Positions 1 to 11,590 are shown, counted from the first letter of the stretch. The stretch: DNA of 64,000 nucleotides from Chrysogorgia sp. JL179-B06 (GCA_035772405.1 JAYKKM010000009.1:1838001-1902000), one strand, 5' to 3'. The notes: generated by a model from the letters alone, not told the origin. Translations and numbers: made by a program.

Positions 1-35
1 GCTTCCTAAAAACTAACTCAGACACCTCAGCAATA

Positions 36-1285
36 CTAGTCACCCAAGGATGGGGTGACCAAAGTCCACCTCTGGATAAAGAGAAAAACGTAACTATTTG
101 TTTCTGTTTCAACCCTCATTGACGTCATCAAGGCTTGAACTTCTTTGTTGCGGGTGGAATTCCATCGTGAGCAGTTCTTGCTCTTCTGGTATATGGCACG
201 TATAACATAACCAGCCAAATACGACAATGGGCCAAATTCCTGGGGAGATATGGTCAAATCTTCCTAAAATTAATAAAAAATACTAAATCAAATGGCAGGT
301 ACTAAAACCTAGACACCACATATATATGCTTTGTCATAAACATATACTTATTACCATGCCCTATATGACTACTGTCTTTACCATGTAAAGCATTTTCATT
401 GATATTGTAAATAATAAAGCACCTGTTCCATTTTGTAGGCTAAACATGTTCTTACAGTATATGTTGGAGTTTGAATGCTAAATTTTAGCCTGAAATGGAT
501 TAAGGTCCATTAATAATGGCTTAAGATCCATTAGGTTCTTACAATTATTATGAAACAAAATATTTATAAATATATACCTCAGGTTCAGGTATTTCTTGAT
601 CACCATGATCAAGAAATCCAATAAGGCGTTCAGGAAGGTGAATCAACATCAGGAAGACGATCTTCTTGTCGTTGTACGGATACAAATATTCTTTCCAATT
701 GGCATTTGTAGTGCTATAAAACTCTTTGAGGAACTTGTCCTGATTCGTTTTTCTTTCCAATTTTAATAAAAGAGCACTGATTTTTCTGACGAAGGAATCG
801 CTTGGTTGGAGCTTAAACTTCTGAAATTTGTTCCTCCTTGTAAATATTTTCGTCAGCTAAATAGCGACCGATGTCACGGATGATAGAGGATATTTTCCCC
901 AATGATATACATTCGACATTTTCGCTCGAAGTCGAAGATAAACTCTCCCACATCAGCCACATGTTTGCTATGCCGGTGCTTCGTTAGGCCACCTTTTGAT
1001 TTGCATACTTTATTGCAGAACTCGCAAGGGAATTGCTTATTACCTTCAACCTAGCAACGTATATTAAGATAAAGATTAGCGGTGATAATATTACCCCAAA
1101 AAACACCGATTAATAACTTACTTCTTCAAGAGAGTGTTAACTTCAGTTTCAATCTCCTCGACTTCCATCTCAAGCAGCGCTATGGTTTGCTCGAAATCGT
1201 CTTCAAAAGACATATCGGAGCTTCCCAGACGTTGTAATCGATTACCCTTGTCTACTTCCATGTAAGAGGTACTCGTAGATGCCAT
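36..1285 (-). pseudogene. C2H2 zinc-finger, repeat-like multi-exon gene copy (degenerate)
   Basis: Read on the minus strand. A first coding exon (1285 down to 1122) opens with ATG and encodes about 54 residues ending in an acidic stretch and LLKK, followed by a perfect GTAAGT donor. After a short intron with a CTAG acceptor near 1050 comes one C2H2 finger (CEFCNKVC, then HRHSKH). A region around 580-900 reads well only if frames are changed (LADENIYKEEQ, then LPERLIGFLDHGDQEIPEPE). A third block at 36-257 contains GPLSYLAGYVI. The phase across the first intron does not match the finger frame, and at least two more frame changes and a stop lie downstream, so this copy is broken. The block order resembles an uncharacterised repeat-like family I recall from cnidarian genomes; the function is unknown. 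It runs off the left edge of the window. Confidence 0.55.
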
Positions 1286-1561
1286 GGATTCACCAAAACC
1301 TTGTTAAAACGCGATTTATACGAGGATTATTAGTTCACTCAAATGTAATTATATCACGAGTCTCAGCTTCGATGCACCATATTTGTCACGTGATGGTCGC
1401 TCAACATCCAAGCCAAAGAGGTCATGTGTGCCTTTGAAGTTTGCCGACCTTCCCCGTCGGGTTATATTAACTATGGTTTGCCCATATTTCAAGACATCTG
1501 TTGCCTTGGCAATAGCAAATAACCGGATTGCGCATAATTTTGAGCTGAACTTTGGGTAAGA

Positions 1562-2040
1562 TTATTTGCAGCCCATCTGGATGCTCACACAAAAGAAAGT
1601 ATTATTTTTAAAACACTGTCCATCACAAACGTCATATAGAATTCCTTCTTTACACCTGTTCTGCTTGCTCATAACCAGATCAAAGATTCGTTGGTTTGAA
1701 AGCAATTGCTGAATACTGTCAAGTATGGGAATATACACCATTGTAGCATCCTTCTCACAGATTTGCCTCTTTGAACCCTTGTTTCTATATGAAATATTTC
1801 TTGCAAGCACATACTGAGTTTGTTAATATAGTTTATATTCTTCTCTACATATGACAATTGCAGATGGCTTGTTTTCAATTCTTCGAATGGGTCTTCAAAC
1901 ATGTCAAAAATGTTTTCTACAGATTGTTTAGTTAATTCGTCAGTTTTTCCTTTAATACAACCAATTACCTTTTTTTCAGATTTTCTTTGACTTGCTCAAT
2001 AAGAATACTTGAGCTTTCAACAATGTTATTGACCGCCACC
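1562..2040 (-). pseudogene. Uncharacterised repeat-like protein fragment (FEDPF motif)
   Basis: Two overlapping minus-strand frames make one protein-like path. From about 2040 the frame reads VAVNNIVESSSILIEQVKEN, shifts, and continues through CIKGKTDELTKQSVENIF and MFEDPFEELKTSHLQ. It then shifts again to RGSKRQ-like residues (NKGSKRQICEK), YIPILDSIQQLLSNQRIF and GILYDVCDGQCFKNN. This order (FEDPF, GSKRQ, YIPIL, DGxxFxxN) matches an uncharacterised transposon-associated family I recall from cnidarians and fish. No catalytic motif is visible. At least two frameshifts make it a dead fragment. It could be the 5' part of the same repeat as the zinc-finger block to its left, since both run on the minus strand. 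Confidence 0.5.
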
Positions 2041-2431
2041 TTTTGAAAAAAATAAGAAACTACTTAGAAGCATGTCAATAACATACAGTATAGCATTTAT
2101 ACAAAAAATAAGAAAGTTAGTGAGTGCTGTTACTCATTTTACTTAACACTTGCCCCACTCACTAACTAAAAAAACCCATGGCTGCTTACAAAGATCAAGA
2201 ATATCAGTTTCAAGAATCTCAGAAAGGTCAAGTCAGCACCAATCTAAGGAGAGACAGATTTTTTAGTATATTACAATTAATATTTGGCATTTCACTTGAT
2301 TGAATGCAAATTTGGCATTCCACTCGATTAAATTGTGTGAAATACCAAATATTACTTGCATTATACCCAAAAATCTTCTCCCGACATTATCACCACTATA
2401 TATACAGAACTTGTGACTAGGCTCTCGGAAA

Positions 2432-2506
2432 CGGCTTTTGTAGTTCAGTGGTCAGAGCACTGCACTAGCATCGTAGGGTCAATTCCAGCCAGAAGGCCTT
2501 AAAGTT
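2432..2506 (+). repeat. tRNA-derived SINE head or tRNA pseudogene
   Basis: An A-box-like TAGTTCAGTGG is followed 30-odd bases later by a B-box-like GGGTCAATTCC, the spacing of an internal RNA polymerase III promoter. The acceptor stem does not pair well. The sequence runs straight into a non-tRNA tail containing GGCAACTGGTCCCGG. A related tail (GCAACTGGTCTCAG) recurs near 19383, which suggests a dispersed SINE body. Confidence 0.4.
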
Positions 2507-2590
2507 GCATTTTTGGCAACTGGTCCCGGTTTGGTCTTAAAATGTATATATTCCAACACTCGAAATTTTCCTTTTACTTTTAAAAAGTAA

Positions 2591-2677
2591 AAATACAAAC
2601 AGCTGACTTTTAAACAAGTAAGTTAAACACTGTAAAATACAAACAGCTGACTTTTAAACAAGTAAGTTAAACACTGT
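2591..2677. repeat. Exact 44-bp tandem duplication
   Basis: The unit beginning AAATACAAACAGCTGACTTT occurs twice back to back with a 44-base period and no visible mismatch, which indicates a recent duplication. No gene is seen in the surrounding 2050-3050 apart from the SINE-like head. Confidence 0.85.
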
Positions 2678-4336
2678 ATTTACTTCTGAACAAAACTAGT
2701 TTTATTCAATAAACAAAGCAGTACAGTACATAATAGGAACACAAACATACCTTGGTTCTCCCACGATCCATCGCGCGGTCACCATTTCGCGATTTTTCAT
2801 ATATTTTCGACCGTTTGCTTTGCTCTAAAACTGGTATAAACTGTTTTTCGAAGAGATCTGTTCAATCAAATTGAATCCATCTGCATCAGTGTTTTGTAGT
2901 CCAAATTAAAGATTCACATAATAGGTTAGCAAATTACAAGGTGTTTATTATAACAATCCTTCTATTTTTTATTTGTAAACAGTATAAAATTTACATAGAT
3001 TCATGCCCACGGCCACATGTAAATGTCGATATGTAAATATCGTTTTGTTTTGTAACTTTATTTCAATTATAAATGATTTTTCTCACTATGCAGATAAAGT
3101 TTACAATCACAATATGGAAGAAATTAGAAAGCAACATAGTGAAGCATTCAACGTTCTTAAAGGTACCAAAAGGGAAAAATCAAAGAAAAATCATTGAAAC
3201 ACCATAACAATAAATTGATATCATGATCGTTTATCTTCCTCTTAAAAGTAACTTCTTGGAAAGGGTTTTTAAACAAGTCAGTTTTCTATTTTTAAAATGT
3301 ATTTCCAGCTGCTGGTGTTGATGAAGACATCCTAGTCAGCTTTACCAGGGATGATATAAAATATTTATTTGATGGACCAGCAAACTTTTTGTTGAGGCGT
3401 AAAGCTGTGGACTATCATTGAGAAAAGTGTAAGTTCAGCAATATGTTAAATAAGTAGGATCTACATACATAATACCAGAATATAATTCTCAAGTGTCTAT
3501 AAATTTTTATTACAGAGAGATTGCAATAGTGATTTGGAAGAAATAGAGCACACAAAAAGATTTTTGCCAATACCATCTGGCTCGGTCCAGTATGAGTGGT
3601 TCCCCACAATCTTCAACATCAAGCACTCCTAAATGTGAAATAGTGCAATCAACATTTTCTCCAATTGCATGTAGCTCTTCCAATAGAAGTGGTTCCCCAC
3701 AGTCCTCAACATCAGAGAACCCAGTGTTTGTTGCAGGGCAAGACACAACAGATATTGTAAAGCCGCAACCATCTTCAATGTTTGTTTACACTGATAGTGA
3801 GATTGCCCATGCTGCTAATAACAACTCAATTTCACCGGAACTGCTGAACAGGTTGGTCAGAAGCACCATATCCAAGATCAGGTCAGCTTGTTAGCGTCTG
3901 CCAGTTGCTCGAGAACCCACTACCTTGGAGATAGAAGATATGGCTAGGGCTCTATGCAAACGATATCCATGCTTATAGAAAAGAAACGAAGTGAAGATGG
4001 CAAGACGTTCATAAGCATCGCATCAGAAGAAAGAAAGAATATGACTGAAAACCAAACAAACAACCTACATGTAAGTTCTATTATTATTATAAAGGTAAAT
4101 TTATACAAATCTGCCTTTTGACTCTCATATATGGTATGACAATGATTCCTACATAATTTACATGTAATGTTGAACTTGACTTGAGTTTTGCAAGTACAAC
4201 GCTTGAAATAATGCTGGAATTACACACGATGCATGGTGGCCAAAGTACCATAAATGTTCCAATAGAAACCCAGTGTTCTAATTGTGACATGTTCTAATTC
4301 TAACCCACCCTAAAAGACAATTTGTAAGTGATCTAG

Positions 4337-4472
4337 TGCTCTGGATATCCAGCCGGATACCGAATGGGAGATTATCCACTATCCAGCAGGATACTGAATA
4401 GTTAGATTATCCACTATCTGGCCGGATACTGTATATTGAGATTATCCACCATCCGGCTAGATTATCGGTTGG
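4337..4472. repeat. Degenerate tandem repeat (GATTATCCACTATCC-type)
   Basis: About three imperfect copies of a roughly 45-base unit built on GGATATCCAGCCGGATAC and GATTATCCACTATCC. The unit itself is partly self-complementary (ATCC/GGAT). Confidence 0.6.
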
Positions 4473-4610
4473 ATAATAAATCCTGTGTGCACCACTACTT
4501 AGAGCCATGTCATTGCATACCACTGAAAAATTAAACTTTGGAATCCTAGCTACACTTCTTTGAACAATTTAGACTTTTGAAAATGTGAATAGAATGAATA
4601 GATTCATTAA

Positions 4611-4909
4611 AGCGCTACTGTGATGAAAATTCTGTTGCAAATTTTTTTCATAAAATCAAAGCACACCACCAAATAACTACAGTAGGTTCACTTAATATTG
4701 AAGTGAAATGATGAATTTAAGGTTGCAAGATTTTGAGCTTATTTTCTCAAATTTGACCATTAAGGGTTAGTTGCTATTTGTGAAAAGAAACTCCCAGTTT
4801 GCAACCTTAAATTTATGATTTTGCTTTAATATTAAGTGAGTGTACTTATTGGGTGTTGTGCTTTCATATTCTGGGGAAAATCGCAACAATTTTTCATTGC
4901 AGTAGCACT
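4611..4909. mobile_element. Foldback MITE with TTAA target duplication
   Basis: The 299-bp segment begins AGCGCTACTG and ends CAGTAGCACT. Its two halves are imperfect reverse complements for about 130 bases each. It is flanked by TTAA on both sides (4607-4610 and 4910-4913). TTAA duplication is the signature of piggyBac- and Kolobok-type transposases. No coding capacity is seen, so it would be mobilised in trans. Confidence 0.75.
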
Positions 4910-5156
4910 TTAATAAAAAATAGTTTAAGATGTTATAGACACTTATTTTTTCTTATAGTATTTTCTGTTTACAAAACTCAAGAAGCGTTAGTGTAATACA
5001 GTTCCAGCAAAACGACCCCAAGGGAAAGTTCCTGCTTGTGCAAACAAGCGATTCAAGTTGGAAATACCTGATCCTGGTAATATATTAGTTAATATCAAAT
5101 GTTAAGTGCATAGCCTTTAAACAGATGAATATATCCTTCATTTTTCTTCACCCAGC

Positions 5157-5475
5157 TTTTAGATAATATACGCACTTGTTTATCTAGTGACATTAAGCGC
5201 TTAGCCTTCGCATTCAAATTTTGAAGCAAATACGGATGGATTTAATTTATTTATCTGCATATAACTTCGATCGCTTTAACAAGTAAGTTGAACTCAAAGT
5301 GCTTGTCACTCAATATGAGCCCTGTATATCAAGTTTGAAATACATCGAAATGCTCTCTTAGTTTTGTTTAAAACCCTGTCTTGTTTGATTTATAATATCA
5401 TAGCTTTTATCGCTTCAACGCGAAGGGTAAGCACTTGTCACTTGATAAATGCGAGCACCATATATTATCTAAAAG
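5157..5475. repeat. Imperfect foldback element
   Basis: The ends read CTTTTAGATAATATA and TATATTATCTAAAAGG, and similarity between one end and the reverse complement of the other extends inward with gaps (CTAGTGACATTAAGCGCTTA against CAAGTGACAAGTGCTTACCC). Target duplication is not clear. From 5480 to 7100 I see only weak exon-like stretches, for example 5833-6071, which is open for about 50 codons and then interrupted. Confidence 0.5.
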
Positions 5476-7115
5476 GTGTATACAACGTTTGAAATGTGTC
5501 GAAATGGTCTTGACCTCGTAGTTTTGTTTGGTTTATTACATTTGATTACTCCTTTCCATAATACATTTTAGTTTCTTGTATTTTACTGACTCGCAATGTT
5601 TGAACCAAATTATTTTAATAAACCTTTTATTTTCTCCCGTACAAACACATTTTCTTCAGTATAATTGTTTCAGTCGCTTGTTAAAATCTATCCAAACAAA
5701 AGCTATCGAGTTCTCGATAGGCGCTCACATTTTCATCAAACGGAACGAGCGAGAATGGTTAAGTTTCATGTGAGCGGTACTGTAATACCACTTTTCTTAG
5801 AATTATTAATGAGTTTTTGATTGTTGTTTAGTTGTACCTAATAAAGATCAATCTGCAGAGACAGTGAACAATCAAAACAACCATGAAGTTGTTGATAAAG
5901 AAATTTCTGGTAGGCATTACAACATGTTGGACAAGGAACAAAGGAAAGGCAAACAAAAATGTGATCAACAAGTACCTCGACCTGGAGTTTAGTACCTGAA
6001 GAAAAACTCTTGAAGAAACCAAAAAAGAGTGCAGACCAAAATATATATTTGAGACATATCCATGCTTCTGAGACCTAACGAAGTGAGTATAATATTTATT
6101 TATTTAACAGCTTCTCCAGACGTATATATCAATAGATGATGCCAAATCAATTATTAATGTTTGTCTGAGTTTATAATTTGTTCTTGAATTTCTAATAGAT
6201 TCAATTTTAGTTTGTCTCAGTTTTGGTCTATCAACAGTAACAGGGCCAATCTTGATCCCTTTCCTATCTCCCCCACAACCTGGTTTCATGTGAACAGGAC
6301 CTTACACTACAATACATGGTAGTGTGCAGTATCAGGGGTTTCCTTCAAAATTTCCACTTGGGTGTCTCAAGGATTTCTTTGAACTAAGGTTGAGTCCCAA
6401 AGGTGGCTCGGTGTGTAACCTCTTTCATGTTTTTCGTCCAAAATTTTACATGTCAGATAAAACTGTGCAGTATTACATGTACTGTATTATACGGATAACC
6501 ATTATTAGTATACACTAGCAGACTATTAATAAGTCCATGTGCTACACAGTGCATGTATGTTTGCAATTTTTCATAATCAATCACTGAAAAAATGCTGATG
6601 TTATCTTATGTTAACCTATATGATTATTTTCTTTTTATCATGATGCTTATGTTAGAATACATATTATCACTAACACAAAATCCCATCCATGTTATACTCC
6701 CCCTTCTCTGTGTACCTGTACAGTATAAGGATTGATGCAGCTGGATCACCCCCTGGCCAAGGGGTGTAGGAGGAGTGCCAATTGCCTTGTCAAATTCAAT
6801 TGTTTTGGGATTTGGCAAGGTAATTGTCAAACAAATATAAAAGAGAGACAAAATAAGATAATAGCATGATAATATACAATAGTTAGACAGTTCTAATTGC
6901 AAGCGAGTCTTCAATCTTCAGTACAGACTACAGTACTTTCTTGCTGCAGTGGCATGCGACGTATATGGGTCCCAGTCTCCTGCCATAGCTCCCTCAGCGG
7001 CGCTCCACACTGCAGGGCTGATCTTACTTTTGCTCGCTCAACACCCTACCAGATCAAGCTGGATTCATCACTGTATTATACATGATGTTTTTAAAATAGA
7101 ATTTCCTATTTTTTA

Positions 7116-7213
7116 GAACATAAAATCGGTCATCTGATGAAAGGACTAAATTCATTGTTCAAATCGAAACTTAAATCCAAGCAGAATAAGGTGGATATTG
7201 TTCATTTCCTTGA
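7116..7213 (+). other. Candidate internal exon, unrecognised
   Basis: The segment lies between a TATTTTTTAG acceptor and a GAGGTAAGG donor and is open throughout, reading HKIGHLMKGLNSLFKSKLK and then VDIVHFLE. It could be another exon of the plus-strand family at 3.1-5.1 kb. That is inference from strand and position only. Confidence 0.3.
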
Positions 7214-7479
7214 GGTAAGGTTCAGTTATATGTATTATCAAGGGAAAACCACAGATCTGTAAAAGGTTTTTGTAGCATCACACCAAGAATAAGTGTAAAT
7301 ATACATATAGGCCGTCACCTGTGATTAAATAAAGCCGCTAGAAATGTCATTCCGCTGCACGTAACGCGAGGCTAAATAATCTTACGATAATAAGGCACTT
7401 CATGACCCTGGAAATATATATTTGCGAAGCCCCCATTCATAAGTGTGCACAACTACTCAAAAACGGCAATTGAAGTTTG

Positions 7480-7666
7480 TGACGTCATCAGAATGGAATT
7501 TTACTATTTACGGTCAAATTATACGCTATCTGCGACTTATTTCAAAATTATACGGTAGTCGGTGGTCTTGCGAATGGGCATATTCAAGATCGTATGCATA
7601 AGTGAATCCAATAGCGTAAAACAAGCAAATTATGGATATGACGTCATCAGAATGGAATGTTACTGA
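7480..7666. repeat. Spaced direct repeat containing CRE-type sites
   Basis: TGACGTCATCAGAATGGAAT occurs at 7480 and again at 7639 with a 159-base period, each followed by a TTACT. Flanking similarity is weak, so this is either a partial tandem duplication or two copies of a repeat end. Each copy contains a perfect TGACGTCA. Confidence 0.7.
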
Positions 7667-9215
7667 TAAGATCTGAGCTATGCGCAGTTTTAAGAAATAA
7701 TTTCTGAAATTGACGTAAAACAAATCTAATGATTTATTTAAATGAGCAAGAGATCGGTAAATGGTTTAAACGGGATCACAAACGTTTAGCCTACCTCTCT
7801 GAAAGCGGAGGACATCATTCATTATTGCTGTGCTCATCGTCTTCAGAACTATCCTCACTATCGGAGAATCGATTGGCATTTACCTTTCCATTTATGCAAT
7901 CAACACATTTGCATAGACTGGTGCAAGATAAATTTGCTTTCAAACACGCACAACGATTGCTGGCACAGCCTTTCTTGCAAGAACACTCGATGTTTTCCAA
8001 GATCCCATCTGGTGCAGGAGGCAAATCCATCCAATTTATGGTCACATTACCATCGTCGTCAACTAGCCATCCATGGTTAGTTATATCAGGACAATCGACC
8101 ATAGCATTCAAAGCGTTTTTCCAAATTGCTGCCTGATAAACTGATCGTTGAATGTGCTTACCCAACACATCTTTTGTGCATGGCATTTGATCTGCGCCGT
8201 ATTTTCCAAGACTGAAAATTTTGAATCTTGCCTCATCAACTTTGTTCGAAGTTTGCTGTTTATATAGACGGCACACAAATACTTCTAGCGCTTTTACCAA
8301 GTCCGAGTTCGGTGTAAAACAAGACCCAAATTTGGCAAACCATTCGTAAAGATCAGGAAAATCATCAAGCACTTTTAAAGATGTAATCTTTCCCTTTCCG
8401 TGAAAGGCACTAGTACTGTCGCAGCCTAAAAACAAATAATATAAATTGCGTCTATATTTCTTGGTATTTCTTCTTGGTAAAAATGCTATTTAGATTAAGT
8501 CGCCAAAGCTTATTATTTGCCATTACGATTGTGAAAGAAGTGGCAAATTAGCAGGCTTTCCTATATGCAAGTTTTTTTTTTGAAATTAACTGCGAAACAA
8601 TACAATCTAGTATATAGAGATTATTTCAAGATATGTCGATCATTGCAATAAAAACATTTACAAAATATACAAACCAGTGAAAGCATGAAAGCCAATAAGT
8701 GCGTTACACAAGCGCGATCCCAATTGATCATGAACTTCATTGATGTCAATAAGCCTTCTGTTGTTTCCAGAACCAGTGTCAAAAAATAGCAAAGACCTGA
8801 TTTCAGCCTTATGGGCCAACATCAGAATGAAAACATCTGTGTCGGGGCTTCGGATCCTGACGTTGCTGTGCATAGTAGAAGCATGTTGCGCATGCAGGAT
8901 TAATCGCATATCAGCCTCTTCATGGTTTGAATGCAGCTCTGGAACACTTTCAATCTTCAGCATGTTATCGCTTAAGGTATCAGCGAAAAACTTGTGACAT
9001 TCAGCTCCATGCGTGAAAAACAAGGTTACATGCTGTAGTAGTGGTGCAAGATCAAGAGTCGTCATATGTTGGAAAATGAACTCAATTAAAGCTTCTTTGT
9101 TTTCGCCTAAAGACAAAAACTTCTTGAACTGTCGAGGAACCTTTTGAGTTGCACCACCAATCCTTACCCGAGTAACACCCAACATCGATCTCTTTTCTCG
9201 CTCAAGATTTTTTAA

Positions 9216-9255
9216 TTATAAGTGATACTTACGTATACTTACGTATCACTTATAA
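9216..9255. repeat. Near-palindrome inside the PIN-like exon
   Basis: Arms TTATAAGTGATAC and GTATCACTTATAA pair perfectly (13 bp) around a 14-base centre. On the minus strand the centre contains GTAAGTATAC followed by GTAAGTATCA, two donor-like motifs. It interrupts the coding path exactly between RVDFISDT and KNLEREKRSM. Confidence 0.85.
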
Positions 9256-9961
9256 AGTCTACTCTATTTCCTTGCGCTTTCTTTGCTGAGCTGATTATAA
9301 TGTGGACGACTTTTTCTGCTAGATCACCAAATGTCTGAAGTGCATCGGTATTTCCGGGAGGGTCGTCGAAGCAATTCGTGCATCAGTTTACATTTTGGGG
9401 TTTTCACTAAATCACCATTACTTGTTGCCAATGGCGCAGGGTATTTCCTCAGACTGTATTTCATCAGAATCCGCATGTCAATTTCACGGGATTGACCAAT
9501 GGCTAAAAGGCGGGCTATGAATTTGGAATCATTATGTATTCAACGACTTTACCTTGCTTCGTGTTTGTTTTGCTGATAGTGCTTTTCTTCGAAAACGTGT
9601 TCAAATTTGTTTTCTTTAAGCTTTGACCTTTTGTGAGAAATTCTTCGAACTTTTCCTCACCAATCTTGTGGGACTTCAGAAGATCATTTGACACGGACAC
9701 AGTAGCAATTTCACCATTAGCAATATTTACAAGGTCCTCGAGATCATCATCAAATGGATCAGTCATGTTGGATAACGTTTCCTCAACACTTTCAACCTCA
9801 GAATTATGACGCTTCATTTGAGTAGAGTCGACATCTTTACGTGACCTATAAGAAGAAAAAATGCGTTACTGAAATATATAGATCAATGAAAATGCAAATT
9901 GTTTGTGCAATAACATTAATATTTCGCACGAAAATGAACTTTATCAAACATTCTTGTGGTT

Positions 9962-10045
9962 GACTGTTCAGTTATACATGTACAGAGGACGTCACACCGA
10001 GGTATCACGTTGTGACGTCATCTGTACATTTATAACTGAACAGAC
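9962..10045. repeat. Short foldback with TGACGTCA
   Basis: The arms of about 34 bases, GACTGTTCAGTTATACATGT and the reverse complement of the right side, match with three mismatches around a 16-base loop. The element lies in the intron between exons 1 and 2 of the PIN-like gene copy. Confidence 0.8.
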
Positions 10046-10496
10046 AATGGCAAAATGAAATCTACATGTATTAGTTAATTATAATCAAATATGAACCTTT
10101 CTTCCTCACGATGGCCAGCAACAACATAACATTGCCTCGTCATAGATCCTTTCTCCGATTGCGCCAAAATCCATCGTTTCACAGCAGTGCGATTTAGTCT
10201 TCGAATCTCTATTGAATGTTTGCTCCATCGTCTGGTTGCATGCTGTTGAGGAAAACCTGTAACGATCTTGTCTTTGACATGTCCAGTTTTCAACACTCCT
10301 TGGAGAGCTCCTAAATAAACAAGTAGAATACTCAAATAGGCATTAAGTAGATAAGAGCGATAAGAAGCTTATGCTTAAGCAACCCTGAAAATTTCTTTTG
10401 ATCGGAGTAATACTTAAAAAGTTATAGGCTGAAACCTTAGTTCAGAAGGGGAAAACAGCCAGTCATGTAACACAAATGTTCTAAACAAATGGCTAG

Positions 10497-10680
10497 AGTG
10501 ATTTGTATAGGTAATAGCATGTTTCAAATGCAACTTGGAAAAAACATGCACAAGTGAGTTTTTCAAAGACTATCAAAATTGCACGAGTCCCAAGGACAAG
10601 TGCTATTTGAGGTCTTTGAAATGCTCATGAGTGCATGTTTTTTTCAAAATTGCACAAGAAATCACGCTATTACTTATTAA
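10497..10680. repeat. Foldback/MITE-like element
   Basis: The outer parts (GGTAATAGCATGTTTCAAAT and a reverse-complement AGTAATAGCGTGATTTC) and the inner parts (AAAAAACATGCACAAGTGAG against AAAAAACATGCACTCATGAG) pair. No coding capacity or clear target duplication. From 10700 to 11230 I see nothing else. Confidence 0.6.
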
Positions 10681-11239
10681 TAATATACATGAAAAAATTT
10701 AACATGAAGAGAATCTTTCCAATCAAAATTTGCTTTGTGCAATAACACCAAAAAAATTTGCACTCTATTTCCCTTTTTCTGCATTGTATTTCCTCAAAAC
10801 TGCACTGCTATCAGCCAATCAGAATTCAATTTTTTAATGTATATTATGTTGGCTTTTATTTTGTTAAAATACAGCGGGTTTAAGTCAAAACATAAACCCC
10901 CTTGTTCTTGCACTGTCTTGTGGGGTATTTTTTAACACAAACACACCACCAACTTCACCAAAAAGTAAACTTGGAGTTATATGTTATAGTTTTGCAGCTG
11001 GTATTATAAAAAGGATATTGAGTATCAACTTTAAGTATAAAAATCTATCAAGGTATGTCAAACAGCAGCAATTAACTGCCACTTTAGTATATATTTAAGA
11101 TTTTGATCCAGAGACTACTGGAATCAGAATCCTGCAATTAGAACGTGATTATTTTGCAAAAAATATGAAAATAAATTAACGAGTTTTCGATTGTCAGGTG
11201 CATAACACTGTTATTTATAGCTTAATTATTTAGCTTACT

Positions 11240-11590
11240 AGAATGTGTTTCCATTGCTGCCTTGCACATGACAGGGCCCTTTTGGTGGTCTTCTGCTTTT
11301 CTTTTCTTGGTTTGTTTTTTATCTTTAGGACTGTTCCCATGGCCATACGACAAGAATTTCTTGCAGTAGCTGAGAAAGCTCGTCGTATTCTTCTTCACAT
11401 CCAGACCTGAAAAAGGGAATGGATAAATCTAAATATTATTCGCATGCTTTCGTTTGGAAACTGAAAACAACCATAACAGACATTTTCAACATACTTTTCA
11501 ACGAGGCGTTTTCGTCTGTTTTAAACTTTTTAACTAAAAGATCGACGTGTTCTCTACATCCTCTTCCTTTTAGAAACACGGGACTGTTAT
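11240..11590 (-). other. Two candidate exons upstream of the PIN-like gene copy
   Basis: Exon one (11590 to 11495) follows a TTCTCATCAG acceptor, reads NSPVFLKGRGCREHVDLLVK and ends before GTATGT. Exon two starts after CTTTTTCAG near 11409. In one frame it reads GCEEEYDELSQLLQEILVV and then hits a stop. In the frame dictated by splicing it is open for about 60 lysine-rich residues. The strand and position fit the 5' part of the PIN/CXC family, but I cannot confirm the link. From 11650 to 12940 I see no other supported gene. Confidence 0.25.

Larger units (their letters stand above)
3114..5082 (+). pseudogene. Serine-rich multi-exon uncharacterised gene copy
   Basis: A short exon begins at ATG 3114 and encodes MEEIRKQHSEAFNVLK, with a GGTACC-type donor after 3162. 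It joins in frame to an exon starting at 3309 (AAGVDEDILVSFTRDD, then LFDGPANFLLRRK). That exon meets an in-frame TGA just before a GTAAGT donor. A third exon (about 3516-3900) holds a Ser/Pro-rich repeat (SGSPQSSTS twice), FVYTDSEIAHA and LLNRLVRSTISKIRSAC. It hits a TAG, after which the same frame continues (RLPVAREPTTLEIEDMARAL). A fourth block near 4974-5080 reads KRPQGKVPACANKRFKLEIPDP. The pattern (a LFxGPxxFLxRRK block, a Ser-rich linker, YTD, LxRLVRxTI) resembles an uncharacterised cnidarian family. Two stops in otherwise conserved stretches argue for a dead or dying copy. A TTAA foldback sits in the last intron. Confidence 0.5.
7815..10316 (-). pseudogene. PIN/FEN1-like nuclease plus CXC cysteine-rich protein, multi-exon, degenerate copy
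   Basis: Three minus-strand exons splice in frame. The first (10316 to about 10107) has a TTTAG acceptor and an AAAG|GTTCAT donor. The second (9846 to 8675) ends FHAFTG at a GT donor. The third (8425 to 7815) starts CDSTSAFHGKGK and ends at TGA. Exon 2 carries HEEADMRLILHA and SPDTDVFILML, and the exon 2-3 junction makes FTGCDS. Together these give the acidic E-A-D, D-T-D and G-C-D spacing of FEN1/XPG/Asteroid PIN-like nucleases, so metal-dependent nucleic-acid cleavage is a plausible ancestral role. Exon 3 adds about 70 residues before a CXC-type cluster (CSCKKGCASNRCAC, LSCTSLCKCVDC) and an acidic tail. Exon 2 has at least two frameshifts (near 9515 and 9340) and a palindrome at 9216-9255 that breaks the reading. 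I recall related uncharacterised repeat-like proteins in anthozoans; the nuclease call is my inference from motifs. Confidence 0.6.
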
